This document shows, piece after piece, positions 33,337-42,452 of a stretch of 64,000 nt of DNA. Each line of letters opens with the position of its first letter. The first letter of the stretch is position 1. The stretch lies in NCBI GenBank assembly GCA_026421185.1, contig JAPKCH010000006.1, forward strand, positions 1 through 64,000, written 5' to 3'. The notes beneath the pieces are model-generated. The model had not been told where the DNA came from and did not search any database. It saw only the letters and a program-made list of their open reading frames with translations. Position numbers and translations under genes: made by a program. The stretch is from Dehalococcoidia bacterium (lineage in GTDB: Bacteria; Chloroflexota; Dehalococcoidia; Lucifugimonadales; Lucifugimonadaceae).

Positions 33337-34101
33337 ATGTTCAGCTTGGAAAATAAAGTCGTATTTGTAACCGGCGGTAACGGCGGTATTGGACTGGGTA
33401 TGGCGAAGGGCTTTGTCGATCAGGGCGCATCGGTAGTGTTGGCTGCTCGAACAGTATCCAAGCTGGATTCGGCTGTTGCAGAGATAGCGGCGAGTGGTGC
33501 TGGAGATCGAGCGCTGGCGGTGCAGTGTGATGTCACTGACAGGCCATCGATCCAGGCGGCTCTTGACGCTACGGTTGAGAAGTTCGGTGGATTGGATATT
33601 GTTGTCAACAATGCCGGCACTAACAAACGAGCCGACGAGCCACATCTTCTTTCTGAAGAAGACTGGCAGGACGTTATCGACACGAACCTAACGAGCATGC
33701 ACAGTGTGACGTCGCTTACGTTCCCGCTGATGAAATCACGTGGCGGTGGCAAGATCATTAACATTGGATCGATGATGTCGATATTTGGCTCAGCTTATTC
33801 ACCTGCTTACGCAGCGAGCAAGGGCGGAGTGGTTCAATACACGAAGAGTTGTGCGATTGCGTATGCTAAGTACAACGTGCAGGTGAACGCAATTTTGCCT
33901 GGTTGGATTGTGACCGAAATGACTGACGAGTTCGGTCGATTATTCCCAGATCGCTATGCAGCGATTGAGGGCAGAACTCCGGCTGGACGCTGGGGTGAGC
34001 CTCAAGATTTGGCTGGAACGGCGATATTCCTCGCTTCGGACGCATCACAGTTCGTATCGGGCGTATCGATCCCGATCGACGGTGGGTATTCGGTGCAATA
34101 G
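33337..34101 (+). CDS. Short-chain dehydrogenase/reductase
   Basis: 254 residues of the classical SDR family. NAD(P) site TGGNGGIGLGMA, NNAG motif (VVNNAGTNKR), catalytic Ser in NIGSMMSIFGS and YxxxK in YAASKGGVVQYTKS, then the PGWIVTEMT segment and the C-terminal FVSGVSIPIDGGYSVQ. These features place it near 2-deoxygluconate or 3-oxoacyl reductases; the substrate is not fixed. AGGAG stands 9 bases upstream of the ATG. It converges with orn. Confidence 0.93.
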   Translation: MFSLENKVVFVTGGNGGIGLGMAKGFVDQGASVVLAARTVSKLDSAVAEIAASGAGDRALAVQCDVTDRPSIQAALDATVEKFGGLDIVVNNAGTNKRADEPHLLSEEDWQDVIDTNLTSMHSVTSLTFPLMKSRGGGKIINIGSMMSIFGSAYSPAYAASKGGVVQYTKSCAIAYAKYNVQVNAILPGWIVTEMTDEFGRLFPDRYAAIEGRTPAGRWGEPQDLAGTAIFLASDASQFVSGVSIPIDGGYSVQ

Positions 34102-34116
34102 GGAATAAGTACTTCG

Positions 34117-34668
34117 CTACTCTGCGTCAGCGCTTTTGAACATATTCTCGCGGTACCACTTCAGCTCTTCGACACTTTCTTTCACGTCATTCATCGCCAG
34201 ATGTGTGCCTTTTTTGGACGGTGGACGTTCACCTTTTGGGTACCACCGTTCGATCACTTCTTTGAACGACGAAACATCGATCATTCGGTAGTGCAGGTAG
34301 TCCTCGAAAGTCGGCATTTCCTTGTGGAGGAAACGTCGGTCGACCCAGATCGAATTTCCACATAAAGGCGCCTTGCCTTTTTGAGTCCACTTCTTTACGA
34401 ATTCGAGAGTCTGCCGTTCGGCTTCTGCGACATCGATTTCTGAAGCCTCGATACGGTCGAGCAGTCCTGATTTTTTGTGCTGATTAGCTGGCCAATCTTC
34501 CATGCGTGCCATTTCTTCAGGCGTACGGTGAATGGCGAGTTCAGGACCTTCGGCGAGGATGTTGAGGTCGGCGTCGGTTACGAGCGATGCGATCTCAACG
34601 ATCACCTGTTCGTCGCCGAGACCAGTCATTTCAAGATCAAGCCAGACTAGATTCGTTTTTTTAGGCAT
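34117..34668 (-). CDS. orn: Oligoribonuclease
   Basis: 183 residues, DEDDh 3'-5' exonuclease that finishes RNA decay by cutting di- to pentanucleotides. Exo I is LVWLDLEMTGLG (Asp, Glu), Exo II is GNSIWVDRRFL (Asp), Exo III is GTHLAMNDVKESVEELKWYR (His and Asp). Length is that of the family. It is a plain housekeeping gene among catabolic ones. Confidence 0.97.
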   Translation of the reverse strand: MPKKTNLVWLDLEMTGLGDEQVIVEIASLVTDADLNILAEGPELAIHRTPEEMARMEDWPANQHKKSGLLDRIEASEIDVAEAERQTLEFVKKWTQKGKAPLCGNSIWVDRRFLHKEMPTFEDYLHYRMIDVSSFKEVIERWYPKGERPPSKKGTHLAMNDVKESVEELKWYRENMFKSADAE

Positions 34669-34842
34669 TGGTCGATTCTAGGGGAGGAATGGTCGATGTG
34701 CTTGCTGAACAGTTGTATTCTTGAGGTTGGTTCTCATAGCTTCGGTTTCTGATCGATCTCGCTGGCTTTGTGTTGTTAACCTGCCTGCTGCGACGCTATA
34801 CTCCGGGTTCGCACGATCCATAGGAATATCAGGAGAACCGGC

Positions 34843-35601
34843 TTGCCAACTAATCGTATTTTCTCGGCGAACAATGAAGGTCGAAAAGCGCATTTCTTGC
34901 AGATGCACTTTCCTTCAACCGAACTTGTTGAGCTTGCTCTGCTCGCTGGTATGGATGGTGTCGATCTTGACGGCGAACAAGGGCACTTCGATCTCTCGGA
35001 AATCGACGAGATATGTCGTGTAGCCAATGCTGCTGGAATGACGGTTACGGCTCGTGTACCATCGGTCGATGCGGTTCCAATCAAGCAGTATCTGGCGCGT
35101 GGCGTGCAAGGTATTCAGGGGCCTGGCGTTGAAAGCGGCGAGCAAGCGCAGGTTCTGTCGGATTCGTGCTACTACACTCCCGCAGGAAAACGATCGTGGG
35201 GGCCTGGTAGAGGTCACTACTACGACTACCTGCCGGCGATGAATGACAAGTTTGGCGGCAACAAGGGCTATATCGCCGATGCGAACGACAATATGTTCGT
35301 TATCGCGCAGCTCGAAAGCCAGAAGAGCATCGAGAACTTGGATGCGATTGTTTCGGTGCCTGGAATTCATTGCATAACGTTTGGTCAGAACGATATGGCG
35401 TCGTCTCTAGGCGTTCCGGGTGAGCCCAGTCATGAGAAGGTAAAAAACGCTCATGCCTATCTCGAAAAGCGTGCAAGGGCGGCTGGTAAGCACCTGCTTT
35501 CAGATCGCGTGAGCTATGTGCGAGCCACAGTGGCGCTACTAGATACGATGCGTGGTCATCTGGCCGAGCATCGAGATGATGCTGTGGGGCAGATCGAATA
35601 A
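34843..35601 (+). CDS. HpcH/HpaI family aldolase, second copy
   Basis: 252 residues, length normal for 2-keto-3-deoxy sugar-acid or 4-hydroxy-2-oxoheptanedioate aldolases. Visible: MDGVDLDGEQGHFDLSEI, the Arg in VTARVPSVDAVPIKQYLARG, GVQGIQGPGVESGEQ, FVIAQLESQKSIENLDAI and GQNDMASSLG, which give the metal ligands and the substrate-binding Arg. Start is TTG with AGGAG 7 bases upstream. Followed by an RraA-like gene of the same catabolic kind, 80 bases away on the same strand, so both may break down 2-oxo acids to pyruvate. Confidence 0.9.
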   Translation: MPTNRIFSANNEGRKAHFLQMHFPSTELVELALLAGMDGVDLDGEQGHFDLSEIDEICRVANAAGMTVTARVPSVDAVPIKQYLARGVQGIQGPGVESGEQAQVLSDSCYYTPAGKRSWGPGRGHYYDYLPAMNDKFGGNKGYIADANDNMFVIAQLESQKSIENLDAIVSVPGIHCITFGQNDMASSLGVPGEPSHEKVKNAHAYLEKRARAAGKHLLSDRVSYVRATVALLDTMRGHLAEHRDDAVGQIE

Positions 35602-35683
35602 ACGCAACTAAACCTGTGGGAAGAGCGTAAATTGCGTTCGACTCGTTATTTCATACATCTACTCAATATTCGAGACCCAATAC

Positions 35684-36433
35684 ATGATCATTAAAACTCC
35701 TATTCCTAAAATTGAAATTGAACGTCCTTCGCCGGATTTGATAAAACGTCTGCAGGGAATTGGAAGCGCAATGGCTTCGGGTGAACTTAGGAAGCTTGGA
35801 ATCAATGCATCGGTTCTCGACGGGATCAAGACGTTTACTCCTGGTACGACGGTCGTGGGACCTGCCATAACGCTTCAATACCTTCCAAAGCGTGAAGATC
35901 AATTCCCTGAAGGAGAATATCGAGATCCAGAATCACAAGTTCATCGCCACGCTTTGTACCACGCTCAGGCTGGCGACATCATCGTTGTCGATGGTCGAGG
36001 CGAAAACACGAGTGGTGTTTTTGGCGACATGATGCTGACGTATCTCAAGGGTCGAGGTGGATTGGGCATCATTATCGATGGTGCGATACGCGATATACGC
36101 GGTGCCAAAGAAACCGGCCTTGGTATTTGGCTCACCGGCGTAACTCCATATTCACACACCCAGACCGTCCAGTTCCCGTACGCCTACAACGTGCCGATCG
36201 ACTGCGCCGGAACGCTCGTTATGCCTGGCGACATTATGATCGCTGACGATGATGGCTGTGTGGTTGTTCCAAAAGAACTCGCTGAACAGCTTGCCGAGGC
36301 GGGCGGTAAGCATGCTGAGTGGGAAGATTTCACGAAAATTAAGCTTTCCGAGGGTGGAGATCTTCGAAAGTATTACCCACTTTCTGACGAGGGTAAGGTT
36401 GAGTACGAAGAATGGAAGAAGACCAAAGGGTAA
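35684..36433 (+). CDS. RraA-like protein (4-hydroxy-4-methyl-2-oxoglutarate aldolase type)
   Basis: 249 residues of the RraA/HMG-aldolase family. Visible: GIGSAMASGELRKLGIN, PGTTVVGPAITLQ, DIIVVDGRGENTSGVFGDMM, and GIIIDGAIRDIRG with the Gly-Asp and Arg-Asp pair that binds metal and pyruvate. The protein is longer than RNase-E inhibitor RraA (about 160 residues), with a C-terminal helix ending in EEWKKTKG, as in the aldolase branch. Adjacent to an HpcH-type aldolase. Confidence 0.88.
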   Translation: MIIKTPIPKIEIERPSPDLIKRLQGIGSAMASGELRKLGINASVLDGIKTFTPGTTVVGPAITLQYLPKREDQFPEGEYRDPESQVHRHALYHAQAGDIIVVDGRGENTSGVFGDMMLTYLKGRGGLGIIIDGAIRDIRGAKETGLGIWLTGVTPYSHTQTVQFPYAYNVPIDCAGTLVMPGDIMIADDDGCVVVPKELAEQLAEAGGKHAEWEDFTKIKLSEGGDLRKYYPLSDEGKVEYEEWKKTKG

Positions 36434-36499
36434 CGTGTCGTTATTTCGGCTTTAGCCGGAAGATGATCGTTCTCTCACTTGGCAAGATAATAGAACTAC

Positions 36500-36530
36500 A
36501 CTGGAGCCCGGCTTATAGTCGGGTTCCAGT
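36500..36530 (+). terminator. Terminator after the RraA-like gene
   Basis: ACTGGA-G-CCCG and CGGG-T-TCCAGT form a stem of 10 pairs plus one G-T pair, with an 8-base loop, followed by ATTTAA. It lies about 65 bases after the stop codon of the RraA-like gene and before trmL. Confidence 0.65.
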
Positions 36531-36605
36531 ATTTAAGTACGTGAACTTTCTAGCAACGTGCTTTAGTTTGAGATTTTGTATTCAGTCGATCGTAGGGAAA
36601 CGTAG

Positions 36606-37106
36606 ATGCCATTCAACGTGGTGTTAGTCGCACCAGAAATACCTCAGAACACCGGCAACATCATTCGGTTGTGTGCGAACACTGGTGCACGGCTGCACTT
36701 GGTTGAACCGTTGGGGTTCGACCTAAGCGAGAAGGCATTACGACGAGCTTATTTGGACTATCGTGATCTTGCGAATGTGGTAGTTCACGAATCGTTCGAA
36801 TCGTTCGCTGAATCTACAGACATGACCAGAGCGTTTGCTGCGACAGCTGGTGGGGTGACAACTTACGATCAAGTTGAATATTTAGATGGAGACACCGTAA
36901 TTTTCGGCTCAGAGAGCAAGGGTTTGTCCGACGACGTTATCGCCAAATTCGCCCCTGATAGCCGAATAAAAATCCCGATGATGACATCCAACAGAAGCAT
37001 CAATCTTTCAAATGCTGTTTCGCTGGTGGTGTACGAAATGTGGCGACAACAATCGTTCGCAGGAAGCGATGTTCCAACTCCAGATTCGAAACCTTATTTC
37101 TCTTAA
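36606..37106 (+). CDS. trmL: tRNA (cytidine34/uridine34-2'-O)-methyltransferase TrmL
   Basis: 166 residues of the SPOUT class, which methylates the wobble ribose of tRNA-Leu. The three family motifs are seen: PEIPQNTGNIIRLCANTG, FGSESKGLSDD and MMTSNRSINLSNAVSLVVYEMW. Length matches TrmL. An AGGGA stands 7 bases before the ATG. Confidence 0.95.
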   Translation: MPFNVVLVAPEIPQNTGNIIRLCANTGARLHLVEPLGFDLSEKALRRAYLDYRDLANVVVHESFESFAESTDMTRAFAATAGGVTTYDQVEYLDGDTVIFGSESKGLSDDVIAKFAPDSRIKIPMMTSNRSINLSNAVSLVVYEMWRQQSFAGSDVPTPDSKPYFS

Positions 37107-37127
37107 GTTGATGGTCCAAGTTTAGGA

Positions 37128-37475
37128 TTATTTTTCAAACCACTCGGAATCGAACGCTAGTGACGTCACGTGCCATAGATCGCCATCGTCCGCCTGTGGG
37201 ACTTTCTGCATATACGACGACATGATGTCGTTCCACTCTTTGTTGCGAGGCGAGCCTTTGAATTTTTCAGGATCTCGTTCGAAATCGAAATCATCAGGAA
37301 CTGTCAGGTACATGAACAGGTGATTTACACTTCGGAAAATCTCCATTCGTTCGATGCCGATCGCTTTGCGTTTTGTGTCGACTTCAGGCCACGCGTTGCG
37401 ATGGTATTCCTCATACTTTGCAATAATTTTGGGATCGTCGATTAGGTCGACGACTTGTGCGATGGATTTCGACAT
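37128..37475 (-). CDS. L-rhamnose mutarotase-like protein
   Basis: 115-residue ferredoxin-like dimeric alpha/beta barrel protein. It has the RhaM pattern YEEYHRNAWPEVDTKRKAIGIERMEIF and the later EWNDIMSSYMQKVP. True RhaM interconverts anomers of L-rhamnose; related proteins act on other sugars or have unknown substrates, so the exact substrate is inference. It fits the sugar-acid catabolic genes of the window. Confidence 0.75.
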   Translation of the reverse strand: MSKSIAQVVDLIDDPKIIAKYEEYHRNAWPEVDTKRKAIGIERMEIFRSVNHLFMYLTVPDDFDFERDPEKFKGSPRNKEWNDIMSSYMQKVPQADDGDLWHVTSLAFDSEWFEK

Positions 37476-37611
37476 TCGGTTGATTGCTCTCTTCTTACCG
37501 AGGCTGTGATTGCGTATACGACTGGAGTTGGTGCAGTAGGATGATCGCTCATTCTGTCATTAGGTCCGTACTCGGCGGCCCGCACTTGGCTTTTATTTGG
37601 AGGTTTGGATA

Positions 37612-38844
37612 GTGAACACGCAAGCGATTGTCGGATCGACGATTATCGATGGCACAGGTACCAAACCTGTTGCAAACGGCACGATTCTCATAAACGACGG
37701 GAAAATCACAGAAGTTGGATCTTCCGACACCGTAGTTGTGCCTCCAGATGCGACCACGATCGATGCGACCGGCAAGTTCACCATGCCGGGGATTATCGAT
37801 TCACACGTTCACGTATCTCCAAATCAAGATCTTCCGAGTGATATTCGCCTAAATATTCGAGTCGGATTCAATGCCATCAACACTCTGCGTCAGTCGCTGG
37901 GTGCCGGGGTAACGACTGTGGTCAGCATCGGCGGCGGTCCACCGGCTGTTGAACTGACGAATGCCATCAAAGAAGGCTACGTCGATAGGTGTGCGAATCA
38001 AATTACGGCCGGTGTTGTGAATGCTTCCGGCGGACACGTGCGAGGAATTCATGCAGATGGTCCGTGGGAGATCCGAAAAGCTGTCCGAAAACTCGCTTCT
38101 GCCGGTTGCACAATGATCAAAACCGCTGCCACGGGTGGATTCCAGTGGGAGCACGAGCGTGTGCATTGGCCTGATTACACAGAGGAAGAGCTAACAGCGT
38201 TGGTCGACGAGGCTAGAATGCGCGATATGCCTGTCGCAGCGCATGCTCATGGGCACGAGGGATTGAAGTACGCAGTTAACGCTCGGGTGCACATGGTTCA
38301 TCACGGTGCGTTGATCGATGATGAAGGACTTGAGGCGATTACGAAGGCGGATTTGTACTTCGTTCCGACTCTGTTTACGACGAATCGAGACCGTATATCG
38401 AATATCGAATATCCGTGGACGCGAGAACGGATGGAAGCGGCGTACCCGATTCACCGTCAGGGAGTTTCTAAAGCCTACAAGATGGGAACGAAAATCGCAT
38501 TGGGTACTGATGGTGGTCCGGGTGATGCGATGATCGAACTATCTGAATTTGTCGACTGTGGAATGTCGCCAATGGATGCGATTGTGGCTGGTACTCGGAA
38601 CACGGCGGATGCGTTGTCTATTCTGGATAAGGTTGGAACGGTAGAGCCGGGCAAAGATGCAGATTTACTGATTGTTGGCAAGAACCCGCTCGACGATATC
38701 AAGTCACTTCAAGTTCAAGACAATATCTCGCTAGTCATGACGCACGGCAAAGTTCAAACTACTTCCGAAGAGATGAAGACTTACCTTGATTCGCGACTGA
38801 GCGGACCGCCAAGGCGAATCGTTCGTGTGAACACGGAGATGTAA
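37612..38844 (+). CDS. Amidohydrolase (imidazolonepropionase-like)
   Basis: 410 residues of the metal-dependent amidohydrolase superfamily. HxH metal site DSHVHVSPNQ near 61, possible carbamylated Lys in TMIKTAATGG, His pair in VAAHAHGHEGL and HMVHHGALID, and Asp in ALGTDGGPGDAM. I chose GTG 37612 because GGAGG lies 8 bases before it; the frame is open from a TTG at 37597. This branch often cleaves dipeptides or cyclic amides. No neighbour names a substrate. Confidence 0.9.
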   Translation: MNTQAIVGSTIIDGTGTKPVANGTILINDGKITEVGSSDTVVVPPDATTIDATGKFTMPGIIDSHVHVSPNQDLPSDIRLNIRVGFNAINTLRQSLGAGVTTVVSIGGGPPAVELTNAIKEGYVDRCANQITAGVVNASGGHVRGIHADGPWEIRKAVRKLASAGCTMIKTAATGGFQWEHERVHWPDYTEEELTALVDEARMRDMPVAAHAHGHEGLKYAVNARVHMVHHGALIDDEGLEAITKADLYFVPTLFTTNRDRISNIEYPWTRERMEAAYPIHRQGVSKAYKMGTKIALGTDGGPGDAMIELSEFVDCGMSPMDAIVAGTRNTADALSILDKVGTVEPGKDADLLIVGKNPLDDIKSLQVQDNISLVMTHGKVQTTSEEMKTYLDSRLSGPPRRIVRVNTEM

Positions 38845-38853
38845 CGACCCGAT

Positions 38854-40251
38854 CTACCCTCGTTCGGCTTTGTCGTACTCGGCGTAGATGTATGGGTGCT
38901 CGGTATCGTAGTGGGTGAGCGTGTCGGGATTGTCGATACGGCCACTTGGACGAACGTCGTTGCCTTTGATTCCGTTGACCTTATCGCCTAGATCGTGACG
39001 GCATGATTCGATCAGGCCGGTGAGCCGTGCTACAACATCGGGATGCTGGTCGAATACGTTCACGGTTTCACGGATATCAGCTCTTAAATCGTATAGCTCA
39101 TTGATCTCCTCATCGAGTTTGCGAACATGAAGCTTCCATCTGTCGTCACGTACCGCTTCGAGTGTGTTTCCGGCGTAGTAGAAAAATTCGCTGCGCGGCG
39201 ACTCGGTTGGTTCAGTCGCGAACATCAGGGGCGATACATCGACGGTGTCGGTAGTTCGATCCTGTGGAAGTTCAGCTCCTGTCAGGCCAGCAATAGTTCC
39301 GAAGAAATCGATCGAAGAAGTAAGCTCGTTTCGTACTTCGCCAGCTGGAATTTTTCCTGGCCAACGCATGATGCACGGAACGCGTTGACCGCCATCCCAT
39401 GTCTGTCCTTTTCGTCCACGAAGTGCTCCGTTGCTGCCGCCCTGATCCTGCAAACGAGATCCGTTGTCGCTGGTGAAAATCACGAGCGTATTCTCGTCGA
39501 GCCCCTGACGTTTGAGTTCGTCGAAAATAACTTCGGCAACCCAGTCGACGCCCGCAACACACGCTCCGTAGTCACCGTTTTCTGAGGCATTTACGAGATT
39601 TTCTGGTGCGTAGAGCGGAAGGTGCACATACATGTGTGCGAAGTACAGGAAGAAGGGGTTCTCTTTGTTGCCCCGAATGAACTTCACGGCTTCTTCTGCG
39701 TACCGTTCAGTGAGCGCACGAAGATCGGGTTGCTCTTGGATAACTTCAGCATCGCGAATCAACGGTAGCGGCGGGCGACTACGGAGTTTTTCGAGGCGAT
39801 CGTGATCGTCGATAGTTGGATCGTCGACTTGGCGTCCCATGTCGTTGCTGTAGGGCAGTCCAAAGTAGCTGTCGAATCCATGATTCGTCGGCAGGAATTC
39901 TTCTTGATCGCCTACGTGCCACTTACCAATGATTTTTGTTGAGTATCCAACGTCTTTTAGTGCACCAGCAATCGTAGTCTCATCTGGGTTGAGTCCGATG
40001 GCATCACCAGGGAACAGAACATGGAAACCATCGAATTCTCCAAAGCCAATTCGCTGCGCGTAACAACCTGTGAGGAGTGCTCCACGGGAAGGAGAGCAGA
40101 CGCCTGAGGCAACGTAGAAATCAGTAAATCTCACACCCTCGGCTGCCATATTGTCGAGCGCAGGGGTTTTGTTTATCTTGGATCCGTAAGAGCCTAGATC
40201 TCCGTATCCAAGATCGTCGCAATTGATTAGTACGATATTTGGCTGTGCCAT
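38854..40251 (-). CDS. Sulfatase (type I, arylsulfatase A-like), probably cytoplasmic
   Basis: 465 residues. It starts NIVLINCDDLGYGDLGSYG (metal site), then ASGVCSPSRGALLTGCYAQRIG with the formylglycine Cys of C-x-P-x-R, GKWHVGDQEEFLPTNHGFD, IFTSDNGSRLQDQGGSNGALRG and YDLRADIRETVNV. A GGGAG precedes the ATG by 5 bases. No signal peptide. Convergent with the amidohydrolase, 10 bases apart. Confidence 0.94.
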   Translation of the reverse strand: MAQPNIVLINCDDLGYGDLGSYGSKINKTPALDNMAAEGVRFTDFYVASGVCSPSRGALLTGCYAQRIGFGEFDGFHVLFPGDAIGLNPDETTIAGALKDVGYSTKIIGKWHVGDQEEFLPTNHGFDSYFGLPYSNDMGRQVDDPTIDDHDRLEKLRSRPPLPLIRDAEVIQEQPDLRALTERYAEEAVKFIRGNKENPFFLYFAHMYVHLPLYAPENLVNASENGDYGACVAGVDWVAEVIFDELKRQGLDENTLVIFTSDNGSRLQDQGGSNGALRGRKGQTWDGGQRVPCIMRWPGKIPAGEVRNELTSSIDFFGTIAGLTGAELPQDRTTDTVDVSPLMFATEPTESPRSEFFYYAGNTLEAVRDDRWKLHVRKLDEEINELYDLRADIRETVNVFDQHPDVVARLTGLIESCRHDLGDKVNGIKGNDVRPSGRIDNPDTLTHYDTEHPYIYAEYDKAERG

Positions 40252-40443
40252 TTGGCTCCCGTTTATATTTCACTGTTGCCCAGAAAACTTTAGACAGTGT
40301 GCACGTAAAAACAAGGCTAGAACAGTGATAGTGAAGTCATTTTTCGGGCAACCGATTGGAATCGGAAGTGGCAACTGAGATATGGTCTTGTTATATCGTC
40401 TCGTTAAATAGGACGGTTCTTGGAGCCGTTTGGAGTCTTATCA

Positions 40444-40791
40444 ATGCTGTTCTTCCTGCTCGCAAACCTGACCGATGATGGCCTACAGGCTTGCGTTGAA
40501 AACCCTGATGCGTTCGCTGAGGCGTGCGACAGCATCAATGTGCCTGGTGCACGTTTGCTTTCGAGATACGCCACGTTAGGCCAGTACGATTTCGTAGTTT
40601 TGGTGGAAGCTGATAGTGCCCAAACAATGTCACGGCTATCGGTGGTGCTTGGGGCGAATGCGCACGTTCACGTGGAGTCGATGCAGGCTATAACGGCTCA
40701 TCTGATGTCGGAGCGAGAAGAAAAACTCATTCACACAGGAAATCCAGCGAAAACTTCAGTTCCAGTAGAACCCGCCGAAGCGGCGAGTTAG
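40444..40791 (+). CDS. GYD-domain protein
   Basis: 115 residues of the GYD family (a small ferredoxin-like fold named for its Gly-Tyr-Asp motif), here GQYDFVVLVEADSAQTM. It starts at ATG 40444 (GGAG 8 bases upstream) with LFFLLANLTDDG; the frame opens earlier at 40420. Function unknown; such proteins are common near catabolic genes. Confidence 0.75.
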   Translation: MLFFLLANLTDDGLQACVENPDAFAEACDSINVPGARLLSRYATLGQYDFVVLVEADSAQTMSRLSVVLGANAHVHVESMQAITAHLMSEREEKLIHTGNPAKTSVPVEPAEAAS

Positions 40792-40870
40792 CTGGTTGGA
40801 ATGACGTATACGTGTGCGCTTCATTGACGACTGATTTCATATTAGTGCGGCGTTTTCTTGCAACAGCTGA

Positions 40871-41110
40871 GTGATTCGGACAAATCCTGAAATATTGCGT
40901 CCGATGCTCAAAACCTTCGAGTCGTTCGTCAATAGAATCATCATGCCATCGTCTTTACTGGTATTTATTTCCGGAATAGCTATGGTGCTTGAAGACATAT
41001 TTGTAACTATTGGGATTATCGGCACCGTGGCGACGATAGTCATAGGAGCAGGTGTGTTGAGTCCACGCATGCGCAAACAGGACGCCATTTGGCATCGCCA
41101 CTTCGTATAA
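40871..41110 (+). CDS. Small membrane protein fragment (DUF2269-like)
   Basis: 79 residues with two hydrophobic helices (IIMPSSLLVFISGIAMVL and IFVTIGIIGTVATIVIGAGVL) and a charged end. The layout recalls the middle of DUF2269-type integral membrane proteins, but the ends are missing and no ribosome-binding site is visible. It is either a remnant or a small protein. Confidence 0.35.
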   Translation: MIRTNPEILRPMLKTFESFVNRIIMPSSLLVFISGIAMVLEDIFVTIGIIGTVATIVIGAGVLSPRMRKQDAIWHRHFV

Positions 41111-41117
41111 TCGTTAG

Positions 41118-42107
41118 ATGTTTATTGGCAATGTTGAAGTAAAAGGGCTGGCGCGACTGGCCCCAATGGCTGGAATTTCTAACGCTGCGTACCGCATGGT
41201 CGCCCGCGAATGCGGGAGTGCACTTACTACGAGCGAAGAGATAGATGCGACAGGTCTGACTCGCAAGAATACGAAGACCCGTTACGACATTGCAAAGTAC
41301 CTTCCTGAAGAGAAGCCAATTGCATTGCAGATTCTCGGATCCAATGCCGAGACACTAGTGCCTGGTGCACAGTGGCTGCAGGATCAGGGTGCCGACATCA
41401 TCGATCTGAACATGGGTTGCCCAGTTCAGAAGATCACGAAGACAGGTCGCGGCTCGGCGATGATGAAGGATGTGGCGAAGACCGCAAAAATCCTCGAAGC
41501 CATGCGTGCTGTACTTACTATCCCATTTACGATAAAAATTCGCAGCGGTTGGGATGAAGAGCACCTAAACGCAGTTGAAGTTGCGACGATGGCCGAAGAC
41601 ATTGGAGTGGATGCGATTACTGTTCACCCGCGAACTCGAACACAGCAGTTCACGGGGCTTTCCAAGTGGGACATGATTACCCAAGTCGTAGATGCAGTGA
41701 ATATTCCAATTACAGGCAACGGCGATGTGAAGTCGATGTCGGACGCACGACGTATGGCATCTGAAACGGGCGTTGAGTCGGTGATGATCGGCCGAGGCGC
41801 CATGGGCAAGCCTTGGGTGTTCGACGAGTCGTTTGAGGGGCTTTCAGACCAGGCCAAGTACGAATATCAGACGCGAGTCGTTAACCGCCACACTGAACTC
41901 ATAGTCGAGTTGTTCCCTGAGCACGTCGGTCTAATTCAGATGCAAAAGCACCTGTCGTGGTACGCCGGTGGCCGAGAACGAGTTCGTGCGTTCAGGGTCG
42001 AACTTTTTGGGGCGAATAGCTACGAAGAGACACGAGATGTGTTCGACCGCTATTGGGCGTCAGTCGATCCTTCGATTTCCGAACAGCCAAATATGGCTGC
42101 TGTTTAG
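41118..42107 (+). CDS. dusB: tRNA-dihydrouridine synthase (DusB type)
   Basis: 329 residues, FMN-dependent enzyme that reduces uridines in tRNA. TIM-barrel motifs seen: RLAPMAGISNAAYRMVAREC, QILGSNAETLVPGAQWLQ, DIIDLNMGCPVQKITKTGRGSAMMKD with the catalytic Cys, ITVHPRTRTQQFTG, PITGNGDVKS and MIGRGAMGKPWVF. This suits DusB of most bacteria. Start ATG 41118. Confidence 0.95.
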   Translation: MFIGNVEVKGLARLAPMAGISNAAYRMVARECGSALTTSEEIDATGLTRKNTKTRYDIAKYLPEEKPIALQILGSNAETLVPGAQWLQDQGADIIDLNMGCPVQKITKTGRGSAMMKDVAKTAKILEAMRAVLTIPFTIKIRSGWDEEHLNAVEVATMAEDIGVDAITVHPRTRTQQFTGLSKWDMITQVVDAVNIPITGNGDVKSMSDARRMASETGVESVMIGRGAMGKPWVFDESFEGLSDQAKYEYQTRVVNRHTELIVELFPEHVGLIQMQKHLSWYAGGRERVRAFRVELFGANSYEETRDVFDRYWASVDPSISEQPNMAAV

Positions 42108-42348
42108 CTCGCGGCGCGTTTCGCTTGGCGACTGTTAGTCGCTAGAAATTCCATACGATTTGCACCATCAATAGTAGGATGATGATCAATGTGGTTGCGA
42201 CCGCCGGAACTGTTAAGTATCGTCACCAAAGCGCTAAGCTCCCACTATCGGCATACCAAGCGGAAACGCACGAATCACCTGCTGTAAATATTCGGTACTA
42301 ATCGTTTGTGAGCCATCAGCGTCGGCCAATAGCCCATTGCACTAGACG
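42108..42348. other. Gene-free stretch between dusB and the tRNA-Lys repeat
   Basis: About 240 bases with no convincing gene on either strand. A short hydrophobic frame near 42178 is cut by stops. The stretch marks the join between the dusB locus and the segment bounded by the tRNA-Lys-derived repeats. Confidence 0.4.
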
Positions 42349-42407
42349 CGAGTTTGGTGCGCCCTGTGGGGATCGAATCCACGACCTGCGGATTAAAAGG
42401 CAGTGTC
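42349..42407 (-). repeat. tRNA-Lys 3'-half fragment, copy A (possible att site)
   Basis: On the minus strand this is the 3' half of a tRNA-Lys(UUU) gene: anticodon loop CTTTTAA, TCCGC stem arm, variable AGGTC, T-arm with loop TTCGATC, acceptor AGGGCGC, then ACCA. The 5' half is absent: no GCGCCCT acceptor or D-arm precedes it. A second copy, identical in 56 of 59 positions, is at 46465. The last T-stem pair is A-C in both copies, so they share a recent origin. Fragments of this kind are left by integrases that use tRNA genes. Confidence 0.75.
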
Positions 42408-42452
42408 ACACTACGATTCGGCTACCGATACTTACGTTCATAGGGCCTGAAT

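Noticed and set aside
42349-42450. Intact tRNA-Lys gene at 42.35 kb or 46.47 kb
   Set aside because: Neither copy has a 5' acceptor arm matching AGGGCGC, a D-arm or a paired anticodon stem. Only the 3' half is present.
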